Source of the DNA: Actinotalea sp. JY-7876
GTDB taxonomy: Bacteria > Actinomycetota > Actinomycetes > Actinomycetales > Cellulomonadaceae
Assembly: GCF_014042015.1 (NCBI RefSeq)
Contig: NZ_CP059493.1
Coordinates: 1,364,001 to 1,428,000 of the forward strand
Reading direction: 5' to 3'
Length of the DNA stretch: 64,000 nt
This document shows, in pieces, positions 8,492-18,255 of this stretch (position 1 is the stretch's first letter; each line of letters opens with the position of its first letter). Both the position numbers and the translations under genes were made by a program. The notes under the pieces are model-generated. The model had not been told where the DNA came from, did not search any database, and worked only from the letters and a program-made list of their open reading frames with translations.

Positions 8492-9570
8492 GAACCGTCC
8501 TGATCTCCGGCGGCCTCTCGCTCCTCATCGCGCTGCTGGGCACGCCGCTGTTCATACGCTTCCTGGTCAAGAAGCAGTACGGCCAGTTCATCCGCCAGGA
8601 CGGCCCGACGGCGCACTTCACCAAGCGCGGCACCCCGACCATGGGTGGCGTCGTCATCATCGTCGCGACCCTGCTGGGCTGGGCGGGAGCCGGGCTGGTC
8701 ACCGGCAACCGGCCGAGCGCCTCCGCGTTGCTGGTGCTGTTCCTCATGACGGGCCTGGGGGTCGTCGGGTTCCTGGACGACTTCATCAAGATCTCGCGGC
8801 AGCGCAGCCTGGGGCTCTCGGCGCGCTGGAAGGTCGTGGGCCAGGGCCTGGTCGGGATCTCGTTCGCCGCGCTCGCGCTGCAGTTCCCCAACGAGAACTT
8901 CCGCACCCCGGCGTCCACCCGCATCTCGTTCGTCCGCGACACGCAGATCGACCTCGCCTGGGCGGGGCCGACGGTCGGCCTGATCCTGTTCATCATCTGG
9001 GCCAACTTCCTCATCACGGCGTGGTCGAACGCCGTGAACCTCACCGACGGCCTGGACGGCCTGGCGACGGGCGTCTCGCTCATCGTGTTCGGCGCCTACG
9101 TCCTGGTCGGCGTGTGGCAGTCCAACCAGACGTGCCAGGAGCTCGCGACGGCGGGGCCGCGGTGCTACGAGACGCGTGACCCGCTCGACCTCGCCGTGGT
9201 GGCGGCCGCCGTGACCGGAGCCTGCTTCGGCTTCCTGTGGTGGAACGCGTCGCCCGCGAAGATCTTCATGGGCGACACCGGGTCGCTCGCGCTCGGCGGC
9301 GCGCTCGCGGGCCTGTCGATCCTGTCCCGCACCGAGGTGCTCGCGGCGATCATCGGCGGGATGTTCGTCCTCATCGTGCTGTCCGACGTCATCCAGATCG
9401 GCTTCTTCAAGATGACGGGCAGACGGGTCTTCAAGATGGCCCCGTTGCACCACCACTTCGAGCTGTCGGGCTGGGGCGAGGTGACGATCGTCATCCGCTT
9501 CTGGATCATCGCCGGGCTCTTCGTGGCGGTCGGCGTCGGCATCTTCTACGCGGAGTGGGTGGCCGGGTAG
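8488..9570 (+). CDS. mraY: Phospho-MurNAc-pentapeptide transferase
   Basis: 360-residue polytopic membrane enzyme that transfers phospho-MurNAc-pentapeptide to undecaprenyl phosphate, making lipid I. About ten membrane segments. Family motifs present: TPTMGGV, FLDDFIK (the metal-binding double Asp), [13 protein letters not shown] and [12 protein letters not shown] overlaps the murE stop; the TAG stop shares one base with the murD start. The size is typical for the family. Confidence 0.97.
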   Translation: MRTVLISGGLSLLIALLGTPLFIRFLVKKQYGQFIRQDGPTAHFTKRGTPTMGGVVIIVATLLGWAGAGLVTGNRPSASALLVLFLMTGLGVVGFLDDFIKISRQRSLGLSARWKVVGQGLVGISFAALALQFPNENFRTPASTRISFVRDTQIDLAWAGPTVGLILFIIWANFLITAWSNAVNLTDGLDGLATGVSLIVFGAYVLVGVWQSNQTCQELATAGPRCYETRDPLDLAVVAAAVTGACFGFLWWNASPAKIFMGDTGSLALGGALAGLSILSRTEVLAAIIGGMFVLIVLSDVIQIGFFKMTGRRVFKMAPLHHHFELSGWGEVTIVIRFWIIAGLFVAVGVGIFYAEWVAG

Positions 9571-11012
9571 TGGCTCTGGACCTCGGCGGACGCCGGGTGC
9601 TCGTGCTCGGCCTCGGGGTGACCGGGCGCGCGGTCCTCGCGGCGCTGCGTGCCCTGCCGGACCCGCCCGATGTCGTCACGCTCGACGCGCGGGCGCCGGA
9701 GGCGGACGTGGCCTCGCAGGAGGACGTCGACCTCGACGGCGTCGACCTCGTCGTCGCCTCGCCGGGGTTCGCGCCGTCGGGCCCCGTGCTGTCCGCCGCC
9801 GCAGCACGCGGCGTGCCGGTGTGGAGCGAGGTCGAGCTCGCCTGGCGGCTGCGCGCCGAGCGCGGCGACCTCGGGCCCGCCCCGTGGCTCGTGCTCACGG
9901 GCACGAACGGCAAGACGACGACGGTCGGGATGCTCGAGTCGGTGCTCCGCGCCGCCGGCCGGCGCGTCGCGGCGGTCGGCAACGTCGGCACGCCGGTCGT
10001 CGCGGCCGCGACGGACCCCGACGTGGACGTGCTCGCGGTCGAGCTCTCGAGCTTCCAGCTGCACTACACGCACACCATGGCGGCCCAGGCCGCGGCGGTC
10101 CTGAACGTGGCGCCCGACCACCTCGACTGGCACGGCTCGTTCGAGGCCTACGCGGCGGACAAGGCGCGCATCTACACGGGGGTCGAGGTGGCCTGCGTCT
10201 ACGGCACCGACGACCCCCTGCTCGAGCGCATGGTCCGCGAGGCCGAGGTCACCGAGGGCGCACGCGCCGTCGGCCTGACGCTGGGCGCGCCCGGGCCGGG
10301 GCAGCTGGGGCTGGTGGACGGCATCCTCGTCGACCGCGCGTTCCACGCGGCGGCGGACGACCCGCTGCGGGCACGCTCGGCCGCCGAGCTCGGCACGACG
10401 CAGGACCTGGCGCACCTCGCCGGGCCGGACGGCCGCCTCGCGGCCCACGTCGTCACGGACGCCCTGGCGGCGGCCGCCCTGGCGCGGGCCCACGGCGTGC
10501 CGGCGTCGGCGGTGCGCGACGGGCTGCGGGACTACCGGCCGGGCGCGCACCGGATCGCGCACGTGACCACGCTCGACGGCGTGCAGTGGGTCGACGACTC
10601 GAAGGCCACGAACGCGCACGCGGCGGCGGCGTCGCTCGCCGCCTTCGCGCCGGGCACGGTCGTGTGGGTCGCGGGCGGCCTGGCCAAGGGCGCCCGGTTC
10701 GAGGACCTCGTGCGCGACCGGGCGGACCGGCTGCGGGCGGTCGTGCTCATCGGCGTCGACCAGGAGCCGTGGCGCGAGGCGCTGGCCCGACACGCGCCCG
10801 CAATCCCCGTCGTCGCGATCGATCCGGCCGACACTGGGACCGTGATGACCCGCGCCGTGACCGCAGCACGCTCGCTCGCCCGTCCGGGCGACACCGTGCT
10901 GCTGGCGCCCGCGTGCGCCTCGATGGACCAGTTCGCGTCGTACGCCCAGCGGGGGGACGCGTTCGCCCACGCCGTGCGGGAGCTCGCCCCCGACGCCCCG
11001 ACGGCGGGCTGA
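9570..11012 (+). CDS. murD: UDP-MurNAc-L-alanine--D-glutamate ligase
   Basis: 480 residues. It adds D-Glu to UDP-MurNAc-L-Ala in the cytoplasm. The N-terminal Rossmann-like domain starts VLVLGLGVTGRA, the central domain has the P-loop [10 protein letters not shown] and the C-terminal domain has YRPGAHRI and DDSKATNAHA. The GTG at 9570 overlaps the mraY stop by one base (TAGTG); this start is forced by the N-terminal motif. An open frame extending back to 9237 is antiphase to mraY and not real. Confidence 0.95.
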   Translation: MALDLGGRRVLVLGLGVTGRAVLAALRALPDPPDVVTLDARAPEADVASQEDVDLDGVDLVVASPGFAPSGPVLSAAAARGVPVWSEVELAWRLRAERGDLGPAPWLVLTGTNGKTTTVGMLESVLRAAGRRVAAVGNVGTPVVAAATDPDVDVLAVELSSFQLHYTHTMAAQAAAVLNVAPDHLDWHGSFEAYAADKARIYTGVEVACVYGTDDPLLERMVREAEVTEGARAVGLTLGAPGPGQLGLVDGILVDRAFHAAADDPLRARSAAELGTTQDLAHLAGPDGRLAAHVVTDALAAAALARAHGVPASAVRDGLRDYRPGAHRIAHVTTLDGVQWVDDSKATNAHAAAASLAAFAPGTVVWVAGGLAKGARFEDLVRDRADRLRAVVLIGVDQEPWREALARHAPAIPVVAIDPADTGTVMTRAVTAARSLARPGDTVLLAPACASMDQFASYAQRGDAFAHAVRELAPDAPTAG

Positions 11013-11015
11013 GCC

Positions 11016-12278
11016 GTGGCGGTCCAGACGGCCGACGACACGCGCACCTCGGTCCTCGGTCAGTGGAACAGCGCGGTCACGAGCTACTACCTGATCCTGG
11101 GTGCGTCGGGGCTGCTGCTCTCGCTCGGCCTGATCATGGTTCTGTCGAGCTCGAGCGTGGACGCTCTCATCGCCTCGAAGGGCGCCTCCCCGTACGGCAT
11201 CTTCCTGCGGCAGGCGCAGTTCGCCCTCGTCGGCCTGCCGCTCGCGTGGCTCGCGAGCCGCATGCCGGTGGCGTTCTACCGCCGCGCGGCCTGGCCGCTG
11301 CTCATCGGGGCCGCGGGCCTGCAGGTCCTCACCGTGCTCGTCGGCGAGGAGGTCAACGGCAACAAGAACTGGCTCCCGCTCGGCCCGGTGCAGGTGCAGC
11401 CGTCGGAGGCGGTCAAGCTCGCCCTCGCGGTGTGGCTCGGCACGGTCCTCGCGCGCAAGCGCCACCTGCTGGACCAGTGGATGCACGTGCTCCTGCCCGC
11501 CGTCGTCGTGGCGCTGGCGGCCGTCGGGCTCGTCCTGGCGGGCGGTGACCTCGGCACGGGCATCGTGCTGCTCACGCTGGTGGCCGGCGCCTTCTTCGTG
11601 GCGGGCGTGCCGATGCGCATGTTCGCGCTCGCCGGTGTCCTCGCCGCGGCGGGGGTCGTCGGGCTCGCCCAGCTGAACATCAGCCGCATCGCACGGATCG
11701 AGGCCTTCTTCAGCGACGACTGCGACCAGCTCGGTGCGTGCTACCAGACGACGCGCGGCATGTACGGCCTCGCGTCCGGCGGGTTGACCGGACGGGGCCT
11801 CGGCGAGAGCCGCGAGAAGTGGTCCTACCTGCCCGAGGCGCACAACGACTTCATCTTCGCGATCCTCGGCGAGGAGCTCGGTCTGCTCGGGACGGGACTC
11901 GTGCTGGCGCTGTTCGCCGTGCTCGCGATCGCGGTCACCCGCCTGATCCGCCGGCACCCCGACCCCTTCGTCCAGGTCGCGACCGGTGCCATCGGGGCCT
12001 GGATCCTCGGCCAGGCGCTCATCAACATCGCCGTCGTCATCGGTCTCCTGCCCGTCATCGGCGTGCCGCTTCCCCTCGTCTCGGCGGGCGGGTCGGCGCT
12101 CATCACCACGATGATCGCCATCGGCGTGCTCGTCTCGTTCGCGCGGACGGAGCCCGGGGCGAAGGAGGCGCTCTCCGCGCGCGCGAGCATGGTGCGGCGC
12201 TCGCTCGCGGTGGTCGGACGCCCGTCGGGCCCGGACCGCGGCGAGCGCCGGCGCGCGGGGCAGGTGAGCGATGACTGA
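11016..12278 (+). CDS. ftsW: FtsW, septal peptidoglycan polymerase (SEDS family)
   Basis: 420-residue polytopic SEDS protein with about ten membrane segments. Conserved stretches include MVLSSSSVDA at the end of the first segment, the extracellular GGLTGRGLGESREKW, EAHNDFIFAILGEELG and PLPLVSAGGSALI. It polymerises glycan strands with FtsI. GTG start 3 nt after the murD stop. The C-terminal tail (about 45 residues) is basic and cytoplasmic. Its end overlaps murG by 8 bp. Confidence 0.95.
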   Translation: MAVQTADDTRTSVLGQWNSAVTSYYLILGASGLLLSLGLIMVLSSSSVDALIASKGASPYGIFLRQAQFALVGLPLAWLASRMPVAFYRRAAWPLLIGAAGLQVLTVLVGEEVNGNKNWLPLGPVQVQPSEAVKLALAVWLGTVLARKRHLLDQWMHVLLPAVVVALAAVGLVLAGGDLGTGIVLLTLVAGAFFVAGVPMRMFALAGVLAAAGVVGLAQLNISRIARIEAFFSDDCDQLGACYQTTRGMYGLASGGLTGRGLGESREKWSYLPEAHNDFIFAILGEELGLLGTGLVLALFAVLAIAVTRLIRRHPDPFVQVATGAIGAWILGQALINIAVVIGLLPVIGVPLPLVSAGGSALITTMIAIGVLVSFARTEPGAKEALSARASMVRRSLAVVGRPSGPDRGERRRAGQVSDD

Positions 12279-13395
12279 GCGGCTGGCCTCGGTGCTCCTG
12301 GCGGGCGGTGGGACGGCCGGCCACGTCAACCCGCTGCTGGCGGTCGCGGACGAGCTGCGCTCCCGGGACGCAGGCACGCGGCTGACGGTGCTCGGCACCG
12401 CGACCGGGCTGGAGGCCGACCTCGTCCCCGCGCGCGGCTACCCGCTCGTCGAGGTGCCGCGCGTGCCGCTGCCCCGCCGTCCCACCCCGGACTGGCTGCG
12501 GCTCCCGGGCCGGCTGCGGAGCGCGGTGGCGGCGGCGGGCGAGGCAATCGACTCGACCGGCGCACAGGTCGTCGTCGGCTTCGGCGGCTACGTCTCGACC
12601 CCCGCCTACCTCGCCGCGCGCCGCCGGGGCGTCCCGGTCGTCATCCACGAGCAGAACGCGCGGCCCGGTCTGGCCAACCGCCTGGGTGCCCGGTGGGCCC
12701 GGTCCGTCGCCGTGACGTTCCCGGGGACGCCGCTGCCCGGCGCGGTGGTGACCGGCCTCCCGCTGCGGCGCCAGGTCGCCGACCTCGTGGTCGCGCGCAC
12801 CGCGGACCCGGCCGGCTCGCGCGCCACCGCCGCGGCCGCGCTGGGGCTCGACCCGGACCGCCCCACGCTGGTCGTCACGGGCGGCTCCCTGGGCGCGCTC
12901 AGCCTCAACCGAGCGGCGGCGGGCGCCGCCGCCGACCTCCTCGCCGCGGGTGCCCAGGTGCTCCACCTGACCGGTCGCGGCAAGGCGGACGACGTGCGCG
13001 CGGCCCTGGGCGGGCTCGGGCCCGCGGACGCGGCGGCCTACCAGGTCCGGGAGTACCTCGCCGAGATGGAGCTCGCCCTCGCCGTCGCCGACCTGGTGCT
13101 GTGCCGTTCCGGCGCCGGCACGGTGGGCGAGCTCGCCGCGCTCGGGATCCCGGCCGTCTACGTGCCGCTCCCGGTGGGCAACGGCGAGCAGCGCCTCAAC
13201 GCGGCCCCCGTCGTGGACGCGGGTGGCGGGCTGCTGGTCGCGGACGCCGACGCGTCCCCGGAGCTGGTCCGCCGCGCCGTGGTGCCGCTCCTCACCGACC
13301 CCGGGCGGCTCGCCGCGATGAGCCGTGCCGCGTCGGCCGTCGGCGTGGTGGACGCCGCGGCGCGCGTCGCCGACCTCGTCGAGGCGGCCCGGTGA
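12271..13395 (+). CDS. murG: Lipid II synthase, UDP-GlcNAc transferase
   Basis: 374-residue GT-B glycosyltransferase that adds GlcNAc to lipid I at the inner face of the membrane. The N-terminal glycine-rich loop is LLAGGGTAGHVNP and the second is VTGGSLGALSLNRA. VVIHEQNARPGLANR and CRSGAGTVGELAALGIPAVYVPLP are typical of the family. ATG 12271 lies inside the end of ftsW, and the stop overlaps the murC GTG. Confidence 0.96.
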   Translation: MTERLASVLLAGGGTAGHVNPLLAVADELRSRDAGTRLTVLGTATGLEADLVPARGYPLVEVPRVPLPRRPTPDWLRLPGRLRSAVAAAGEAIDSTGAQVVVGFGGYVSTPAYLAARRRGVPVVIHEQNARPGLANRLGARWARSVAVTFPGTPLPGAVVTGLPLRRQVADLVVARTADPAGSRATAAAALGLDPDRPTLVVTGGSLGALSLNRAAAGAAADLLAAGAQVLHLTGRGKADDVRAALGGLGPADAAAYQVREYLAEMELALAVADLVLCRSGAGTVGELAALGIPAVYVPLPVGNGEQRLNAAPVVDAGGGLLVADADASPELVRRAVVPLLTDPGRLAAMSRAASAVGVVDAAARVADLVEAAR

Positions 13396-14852
13396 CGGGC
13401 GCGAGCGTCACCGTCGCGGACCTCGCGGCCCGCGGGCGCGTGCACCTGGTCGGCGTCGGCGGGGCCGGCATGTCCGCCGTCGCCGGGCTGCTCGCGGCGC
13501 GCGGGCTGGCGGTCTCGGGGTCCGACGCGCGCGAGGGACCGGTGACGGCCGCGCTGCGCGCGGCGGGCGTCCACGTGGACATCGGCCACGACGCCGCGCA
13601 CGTCGACGGCGCGGGCACCGTGGTGGTCTCCACCGCGATCCGCCCCACGAACCCCGAGCTCGCAGCGGCGCGCGACCACGGCGTGCCGGTGCTGCACCGC
13701 TCCGAGGCGCTCGCGGCGCTCATGGCCGACCGCCGCGCGGTGGCGGTCGCGGGCGCGCACGGCAAGACCACGACGTCGGCCATGGTGGCCGTCGCCCTGG
13801 ACCACGCCGGGCTCGCGCCGTCCTGGGCGATCGGCGGCACGGTCCTCGCGGCCGACGGCGCGTCGGACGCCCCCCGGGCGGCGGGCTCGGTCCCCGACGT
13901 CGGCGGCGGTCACGCCGGCACGGGCGACGTCATCGTGGTCGAGGCCGACGAGTCCGACGGCTCGTTCCTCGCGTACGCGCCGCAGATCGCCGTCGTGACC
14001 AACATCGAGCCGGACCACCTCGACCACTACGGCACCCGGGAGGCGTTCGAGGCTGCGTTCCGCCGGTTCGCCGCACGCGTGCTGCCGGGCGGGTGGCTCG
14101 TCGCCTGTGCGGACGACCCCGGCTCCGCAGCCCTCGCCGCGCACGCCCGGGACCAGGGCGTGGGCGTGCGCACCTACGGCACGGCGCCGGGGGCCGACGT
14201 GCGCGTGGGCCCGTGGACGCCGGAGCCCGCGCGCTCGGGCGGTTCCACCTGGGTGGACGACGGCTCGGGGCCCGTGGCGCTCCGGCTCCGGGTCCCGGGC
14301 GCGCACATGGGCCTGGACGCCGCGGCGGCGTGGACCGCGGCCCGGCTCCTCGGCGTCGACGCCGCGCGCGCGGCCGAAGGGCTCGCCCGCTTCGTCGGCA
14401 CGGGCCGGCGCTTCGAGGACCGGGGGAGCGCGGCGGGCGTGCGGGTCGTGGACGACTACGCGCACCACCCGACCGAGGTCGCGGCGCTGCTGCGGGCCGC
14501 GCGGCCGGTCGCCGGTGACGGGCGCGTGCTCGTCGTGTTCCAGCCCCACCTGTACTCGCGCACGGCCGCATTCGCGTCCGAGTTCGCCCAGGCCCTCGAC
14601 CTGGCCGACGTCGTCGTGGTGACCGACGTCTACGCGGCGCGTGAGGACCCCGACCCCACGATCACCGGGGGCACCGTGGTCGAGCGCATGACCGGCGACG
14701 CGACCTTCGTCCCGGACCGGCTCGAGGCCGCCCGGGTGCTCGCGGCGCGTGCGCGACCCGGCGACCTCGTCCTGACCGTCGGCGCCGGCGACGTCACCGA
14801 GCTCGGGCCGGTCGTCCTCGCGCACCTCGCCGGCCGCGACGACGCGTCGTGA
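13392..14852 (+). CDS. murC: UDP-MurNAc--L-alanine ligase
   Basis: 486 residues; first amino acid ligase of the peptide stem. HLVGVGGAGMSAVAGLL opens the N-terminal domain, AGAHGKTTTSAM is the P-loop, EADESDGSFL and NIEPDHLDHYGT lie in the central domain, and VDDYAHHPTEV and VVFQPHLYSRT mark the C-terminal domain. GTG at 13392 overlaps the murG stop (GTGA). Slightly long because of a Gly/Ala-rich insert near residue 160. Confidence 0.95.
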   Translation: MTGASVTVADLAARGRVHLVGVGGAGMSAVAGLLAARGLAVSGSDAREGPVTAALRAAGVHVDIGHDAAHVDGAGTVVVSTAIRPTNPELAAARDHGVPVLHRSEALAALMADRRAVAVAGAHGKTTTSAMVAVALDHAGLAPSWAIGGTVLAADGASDAPRAAGSVPDVGGGHAGTGDVIVVEADESDGSFLAYAPQIAVVTNIEPDHLDHYGTREAFEAAFRRFAARVLPGGWLVACADDPGSAALAAHARDQGVGVRTYGTAPGADVRVGPWTPEPARSGGSTWVDDGSGPVALRLRVPGAHMGLDAAAAWTAARLLGVDAARAAEGLARFVGTGRRFEDRGSAAGVRVVDDYAHHPTEVAALLRAARPVAGDGRVLVVFQPHLYSRTAAFASEFAQALDLADVVVVTDVYAAREDPDPTITGGTVVERMTGDATFVPDRLEAARVLAARARPGDLVLTVGAGDVTELGPVVLAHLAGRDDAS

Positions 14853-15832
14853 GGCCGCCGACGACGCCGCGCCGCGTCGCCCCGCTCACGCCGCAGGCCG
14901 CGGGGCGTCCCGCCCCGCCCCGGCCGCCGCGCGCGGCGGCCCCGCCCGCCCAGGTGGAGGTGGACCCGCCCGCCCACGTGGAGGTGGACCCGCCCGCCCA
15001 GATCGAGGTGGACGTCGAGGCGACGCCGCCCACGCGCGACGCCGGGGCGTCCGTCGTGCCAGGCGCCTGGCGCCCGGTCCGGCCGGCCGTCGTGTCGGAC
15101 GCCGCGGGCCGGCTGGCCGAGCGCGCGGCGGTGCGCCGCCACGTGGCACGCCGGCGCATCGCCCTGGTGGCCGGCTCCGTCGCGGTGCTGGCGGGCCTCG
15201 CGTGGCTCCTGCTCGTCTCGCCGGTCCTCGCGCTCGACCTCGGGCAGGTCCGGGTCGAGGGGCAGGGCACCGTCGTCGACGCGTCGGCGGTCGCCGCGGT
15301 CGTCGAGCCGCATGACGGGACGCCCCTGCCGCGCCTGGACACGGTGGCGCTGCGCCGGGAGATCCTGGACGTGCCCGGTGTGCGGGCGGCGGAGGTGACC
15401 CGGGAGTGGCCCCACGGGCTCCTCGTCACCGTCGTGTCGCGCGAGCCGGTGGTCGCCGTCCCGCAGGCCGAGGGCGGCGTCGCCCTGCTCGACGTCGAGG
15501 GGGTCCAGGTGGGCCGCTCCGACGCCGCGCCCGACGGGCTGCCGGTGGTCCAGGTCCCGCTGGACGACCCGGGTGCGCGCGCGCTCACGGCAGTGCTCAC
15601 GGTGCTGCAGCAGCTGCCGCCCGAGCTGGCCGCCGAGATCGCCACGGTCGAGGCCGACAGCCAGGACACGGTGCGGTTCACCCTGCGCGACGGCGCGGCG
15701 GTCGCGTGGGGGAGCGCCGACCGCACGGCGCTCAAGGCCCGCGTGCTGCAGACCCTGCGCACGGCCGAGCCGAGCCGCTCGGCCAGCCACTTCGACGTCT
15801 CGGCGCCCGAGCTGCCCATCACGCGGTCCTGA
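14849..15832 (+). CDS. ftsQ: FtsQ/DivIB division protein
   Basis: 327-residue bitopic protein. A Pro/Ala-rich cytoplasmic tail of about 100 residues contains a VEVDPPA repeat. A single membrane segment (about 104-128) follows, then a POTRA domain (VRVEGQGTVVDASAVAAVV, DVPGVRAAEVTREWPHGLLVTVV) and the FtsQ-type beta domain. It links FtsL/FtsB with the septal synthase. GTG start overlaps the murC stop. The tail is poorly conserved; the POTRA region makes the call secure. Confidence 0.92.
   Translation: MRPPTTPRRVAPLTPQAAGRPAPPRPPRAAAPPAQVEVDPPAHVEVDPPAQIEVDVEATPPTRDAGASVVPGAWRPVRPAVVSDAAGRLAERAAVRRHVARRRIALVAGSVAVLAGLAWLLLVSPVLALDLGQVRVEGQGTVVDASAVAAVVEPHDGTPLPRLDTVALRREILDVPGVRAAEVTREWPHGLLVTVVSREPVVAVPQAEGGVALLDVEGVQVGRSDAAPDGLPVVQVPLDDPGARALTAVLTVLQQLPPELAAEIATVEADSQDTVRFTLRDGAAVAWGSADRTALKARVLQTLRTAEPSRSASHFDVSAPELPITRS
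14954..15013 (+). repeat. 24-bp in-frame tandem repeat in ftsQ
   Basis: Two nearly identical 24-bp units (14954-14977 and 14978-15001) plus a partial third, coding for VEVDPPAH, VEVDPPAQ and IEVD in the cytoplasmic tail of FtsQ. Confidence 0.85.
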
Positions 15833-15856
15833 TCCGGCGACACGCGCGCCAGGTCG

Positions 15857-15938
15857 TTGCCCGGGGCCGCCGGGCGACCTAGCGTCGCAACCGACAGCAT
15901 CTGACATAACTCTAACCTTCTACCTCAGAGTGAAGGTT
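15857..15938 (+). promoter_or_regulatory. ftsZ promoter and inverted repeat
   Basis: TTGCCC (15857-15862) and TAGCGT (15880-15885), 17 bp apart, form a good promoter for ftsZ. Downstream, AACCTTC (15914-15920) and GAAGGTT (15932-15938) make a 7-bp inverted repeat around an 11-nt centre, lying in the expected 5' leader. The surrounding CATAACTCTAACC text is AT-rich for this genome and stands out, which suggests a binding site or a second start point. Confidence 0.6.
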
Positions 15939-15968
15939 TGACCCGTACGCAGGACGAGAGGCACCGAC

Positions 15969-17312
15969 GTGGCAGCTCCGCAGAACTACCTGGCGGTCAT
16001 CAAGGTGGTGGGCATCGGGGGCGGTGGCGTCAACGCCGTCAACCGGATGATCGAGGTCGGCCTCAAGGGCGTCGAGTTCATCGCGATCAACACGGACGCG
16101 CAGGCGCTCCTGATGTCCGACGCGGACGTCAAGCTCGACGTCGGCCGGGAGCTCACGCGCGGCCTCGGCGCCGGCGCGGACCCCGAGGTCGGCAAGAAGG
16201 CCGCCGAGGACCACGCGGAGGAGATCGAGGACGTCCTGCGCGGGGCGGACATGGTCTTCGTCACCGCGGGCGAGGGCGGCGGCACGGGCACGGGCGGTGC
16301 ACCCGTCGTGGCGCGCATCGCGCGCTCGCTCGGCGCGCTGACCATCGGCGTCGTGACCCGCCCCTTCACGTTCGAGGGCCGGCGCCGCTCGGTGCAGGCC
16401 GAGACGGGCATCGACGCGCTGCGCGCCGAGGTCGACACGCTCATCGTGATCCCGAACGACCGTCTGCTGTCGATCTCCGACCGCTCGGTCTCCGTGCTCG
16501 ACGCGTTCCACTCGGCCGACCAGGTGCTGCTGTCGGGCGTCCAGGGCATCACGGACCTCATCACGACGCCCGGCCTGATCAACCTCGACTTCGCCGACGT
16601 CAAGAGCGTCATGCAGGGGGCCGGCTCGGCGCTCATGGGCATCGGCTCGGCCCGAGGGGACGACCGCGCGGTGCAGGCCGCCGAGCTCGCGATCTCCTCG
16701 CCGCTGCTCGAGGCGAGCATCGACGGGGCGCACGGCGTGCTGCTCTCCATCCAGGGTGGCTCGGACCTCGGCCTGTTCGAGATCAACGAGGCCGCGCGCC
16801 TGGTGCAGGAGGCGGCGCACCCGGAGGCGAACATCATCTTCGGCGCCGTCATCGACGACGCCCTCGGCGACGAGGTCCGGGTGACGGTGATCGCGGCCGG
16901 CTTCGACAGCGGCAGCCCCACGGTGCGCCGCGACAGCCGCGCGCTCGGCCAGGTGAGCAGCGCGCCGCGCGCGCCGAGCCTGCCGGTGGCGGAGCCGCGC
17001 CCGGCGACGACGGACCTCCCGGCTGCCGCGGCCGAGCCGTGGCGGGCCTTCGGCAACGGGCCGTCGTCGGACGGACCGGAGCGCCCGGACCAGCGCGGGC
17101 AGCACGCGCAGCCGGTGTACCAGCCCGTCGGGCACAACGGCGCGCGGCTCAACGAGGCCGGGGACCGTGCGGGCGAGGCCGCGCCGTCGTTCCTCGCCGA
17201 CGACCGCGACCCCGCGCCCGCGGTGGACGTGCCCCCGGTGCTCGACGAGCGGCCGGTCCGGCGCGGCGGCAACGACGACCTCGACCTGCCGGACTTCCTG
17301 AAGAACCCGTGA
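15969..17312 (+). CDS. ftsZ: FtsZ, tubulin-like division GTPase
   Basis: 447 residues. It polymerises into the Z ring. The GTP-binding signature GGGTGTGGA is at residues 103-111; the T7 synergy loop follows later ([11 protein letters not shown]). A variable linker of about 110 residues leads to the conserved C-terminal peptide [11 protein letters not shown], the site that binds SepF in actinobacteria. GTG 15969 follows GAGAGG at 15956-15961. Own promoter at 15857. Confidence 0.98.
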   Translation: MAAPQNYLAVIKVVGIGGGGVNAVNRMIEVGLKGVEFIAINTDAQALLMSDADVKLDVGRELTRGLGAGADPEVGKKAAEDHAEEIEDVLRGADMVFVTAGEGGGTGTGGAPVVARIARSLGALTIGVVTRPFTFEGRRRSVQAETGIDALRAEVDTLIVIPNDRLLSISDRSVSVLDAFHSADQVLLSGVQGITDLITTPGLINLDFADVKSVMQGAGSALMGIGSARGDDRAVQAAELAISSPLLEASIDGAHGVLLSIQGGSDLGLFEINEAARLVQEAAHPEANIIFGAVIDDALGDEVRVTVIAAGFDSGSPTVRRDSRALGQVSSAPRAPSLPVAEPRPATTDLPAAAAEPWRAFGNGPSSDGPERPDQRGQHAQPVYQPVGHNGARLNEAGDRAGEAAPSFLADDRDPAPAVDVPPVLDERPVRRGGNDDLDLPDFLKNP

Positions 17313-18109
17313 CCGGTGGTGTGACGGCGGCCGCCGCGGACTGGCTCGAGGTCGAACTCGGCCGGGGTGTCCGCGGCGGCTTCACGGGCGCGGACGCCAA
17401 CCTCAGCGGGGTCGTGGGCGACGGTGTCCTCGCCGCGGAGCACCGGCGGGCGCTCGCCGGACGTCTCGGGGCGCCGCTGGCGCTCGTCCGCCAGGTCCAC
17501 GGCGCGGGCGTGCGCGACGCGGACCCCCGCCTGGGCGCGCTCGACCACGCCGAGCTGCCCGAGGGGGACGCGCTCGTCACGAACCGGTCCGACGTCGCCG
17601 TCGGCGTCCTCGTCGCGGACTGCGTCCCGGTCCTGCTGGCCGATCCGGGGCGGCGGGTGGTGGCCGCGGTGCACGCGGGCCGCCGCGGCCTGGTCGCGGG
17701 CGTCCTGGAGGCCGCCGTCGACCGCATGGTCGCGCTGGGCGCCCGGGTGGGCGACGTGCGCGCCGTCATCGGGCCGGCGGTGTGCGGCCGGTGCTACGAG
17801 GTGCCCGAGGACATGCGCGAGGACGTCGCGCGGGCGGTGCGCGGCACGGCGTCGACGACGTCCTGGGGGACGCCCGCGCTCGACCTGCCCGCCGGCGTCC
17901 GCGGCCGGCTGCTGGACGCCGGTGTGGGGCGGGTCGGGGACGTCGCCGCCTGCACGGTCGAGGACGCGCGCTGGTTCTCCCACCGTGCGTCGAGCGCGTC
18001 GGGCCACCCGACGTCGGCGCGTCCCGCGGGCCGGTTCGGGGCGGTCGTGCGGCTCCTGCCCGACCCGCCCGCCGACGCCGCGGCCCACCGGGCGGGCACG
18101 CCCTCGTGA
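17309..18109 (+). CDS. pgeF: PgeF-type purine/peptidoglycan editing factor (laccase-fold)
   Basis: 266-residue DUF152/YfiH protein. The zinc-binding His, Cys and His sit in [18 protein letters not shown] and [25 protein letters not shown] is also typical. E. coli YfiH removes wrongly added L-Ser from peptidoglycan precursors, and other members deaminate purine nucleosides, so the activity here is uncertain. GTG 17309 overlaps the ftsZ stop, which is the usual actinobacterial order. Confidence 0.9.
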   Translation: MTGGVTAAAADWLEVELGRGVRGGFTGADANLSGVVGDGVLAAEHRRALAGRLGAPLALVRQVHGAGVRDADPRLGALDHAELPEGDALVTNRSDVAVGVLVADCVPVLLADPGRRVVAAVHAGRRGLVAGVLEAAVDRMVALGARVGDVRAVIGPAVCGRCYEVPEDMREDVARAVRGTASTTSWGTPALDLPAGVRGRLLDAGVGRVGDVAACTVEDARWFSHRASSASGHPTSARPAGRFGAVVRLLPDPPADAAAHRAGTPS

Positions 18110-18180
18110 CCCGCGGCACCCGATGCGACACAACCGGCGCGGCCTGGCGTGTCGCCCGGCGGTGGCGCCGACCTGCGCGT

Positions 18181-18186
18181 TAGCGT
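18181..18186 (+). promoter_or_regulatory. Possible -10 box upstream of sepF
   Basis: TAGCGT, identical to the ftsZ -10 hexamer, 70 nt before the sepF start. No convincing -35. It lies in a 146-bp gap where many relatives carry yggS. Confidence 0.4.
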
Positions 18187-18255
18187 GGTCAGGACCGGAT
18201 CGACGCCCCTCGGGCGGCGGTCCACACGGGACCGTGACTCGGGATGGAGGCCGTT

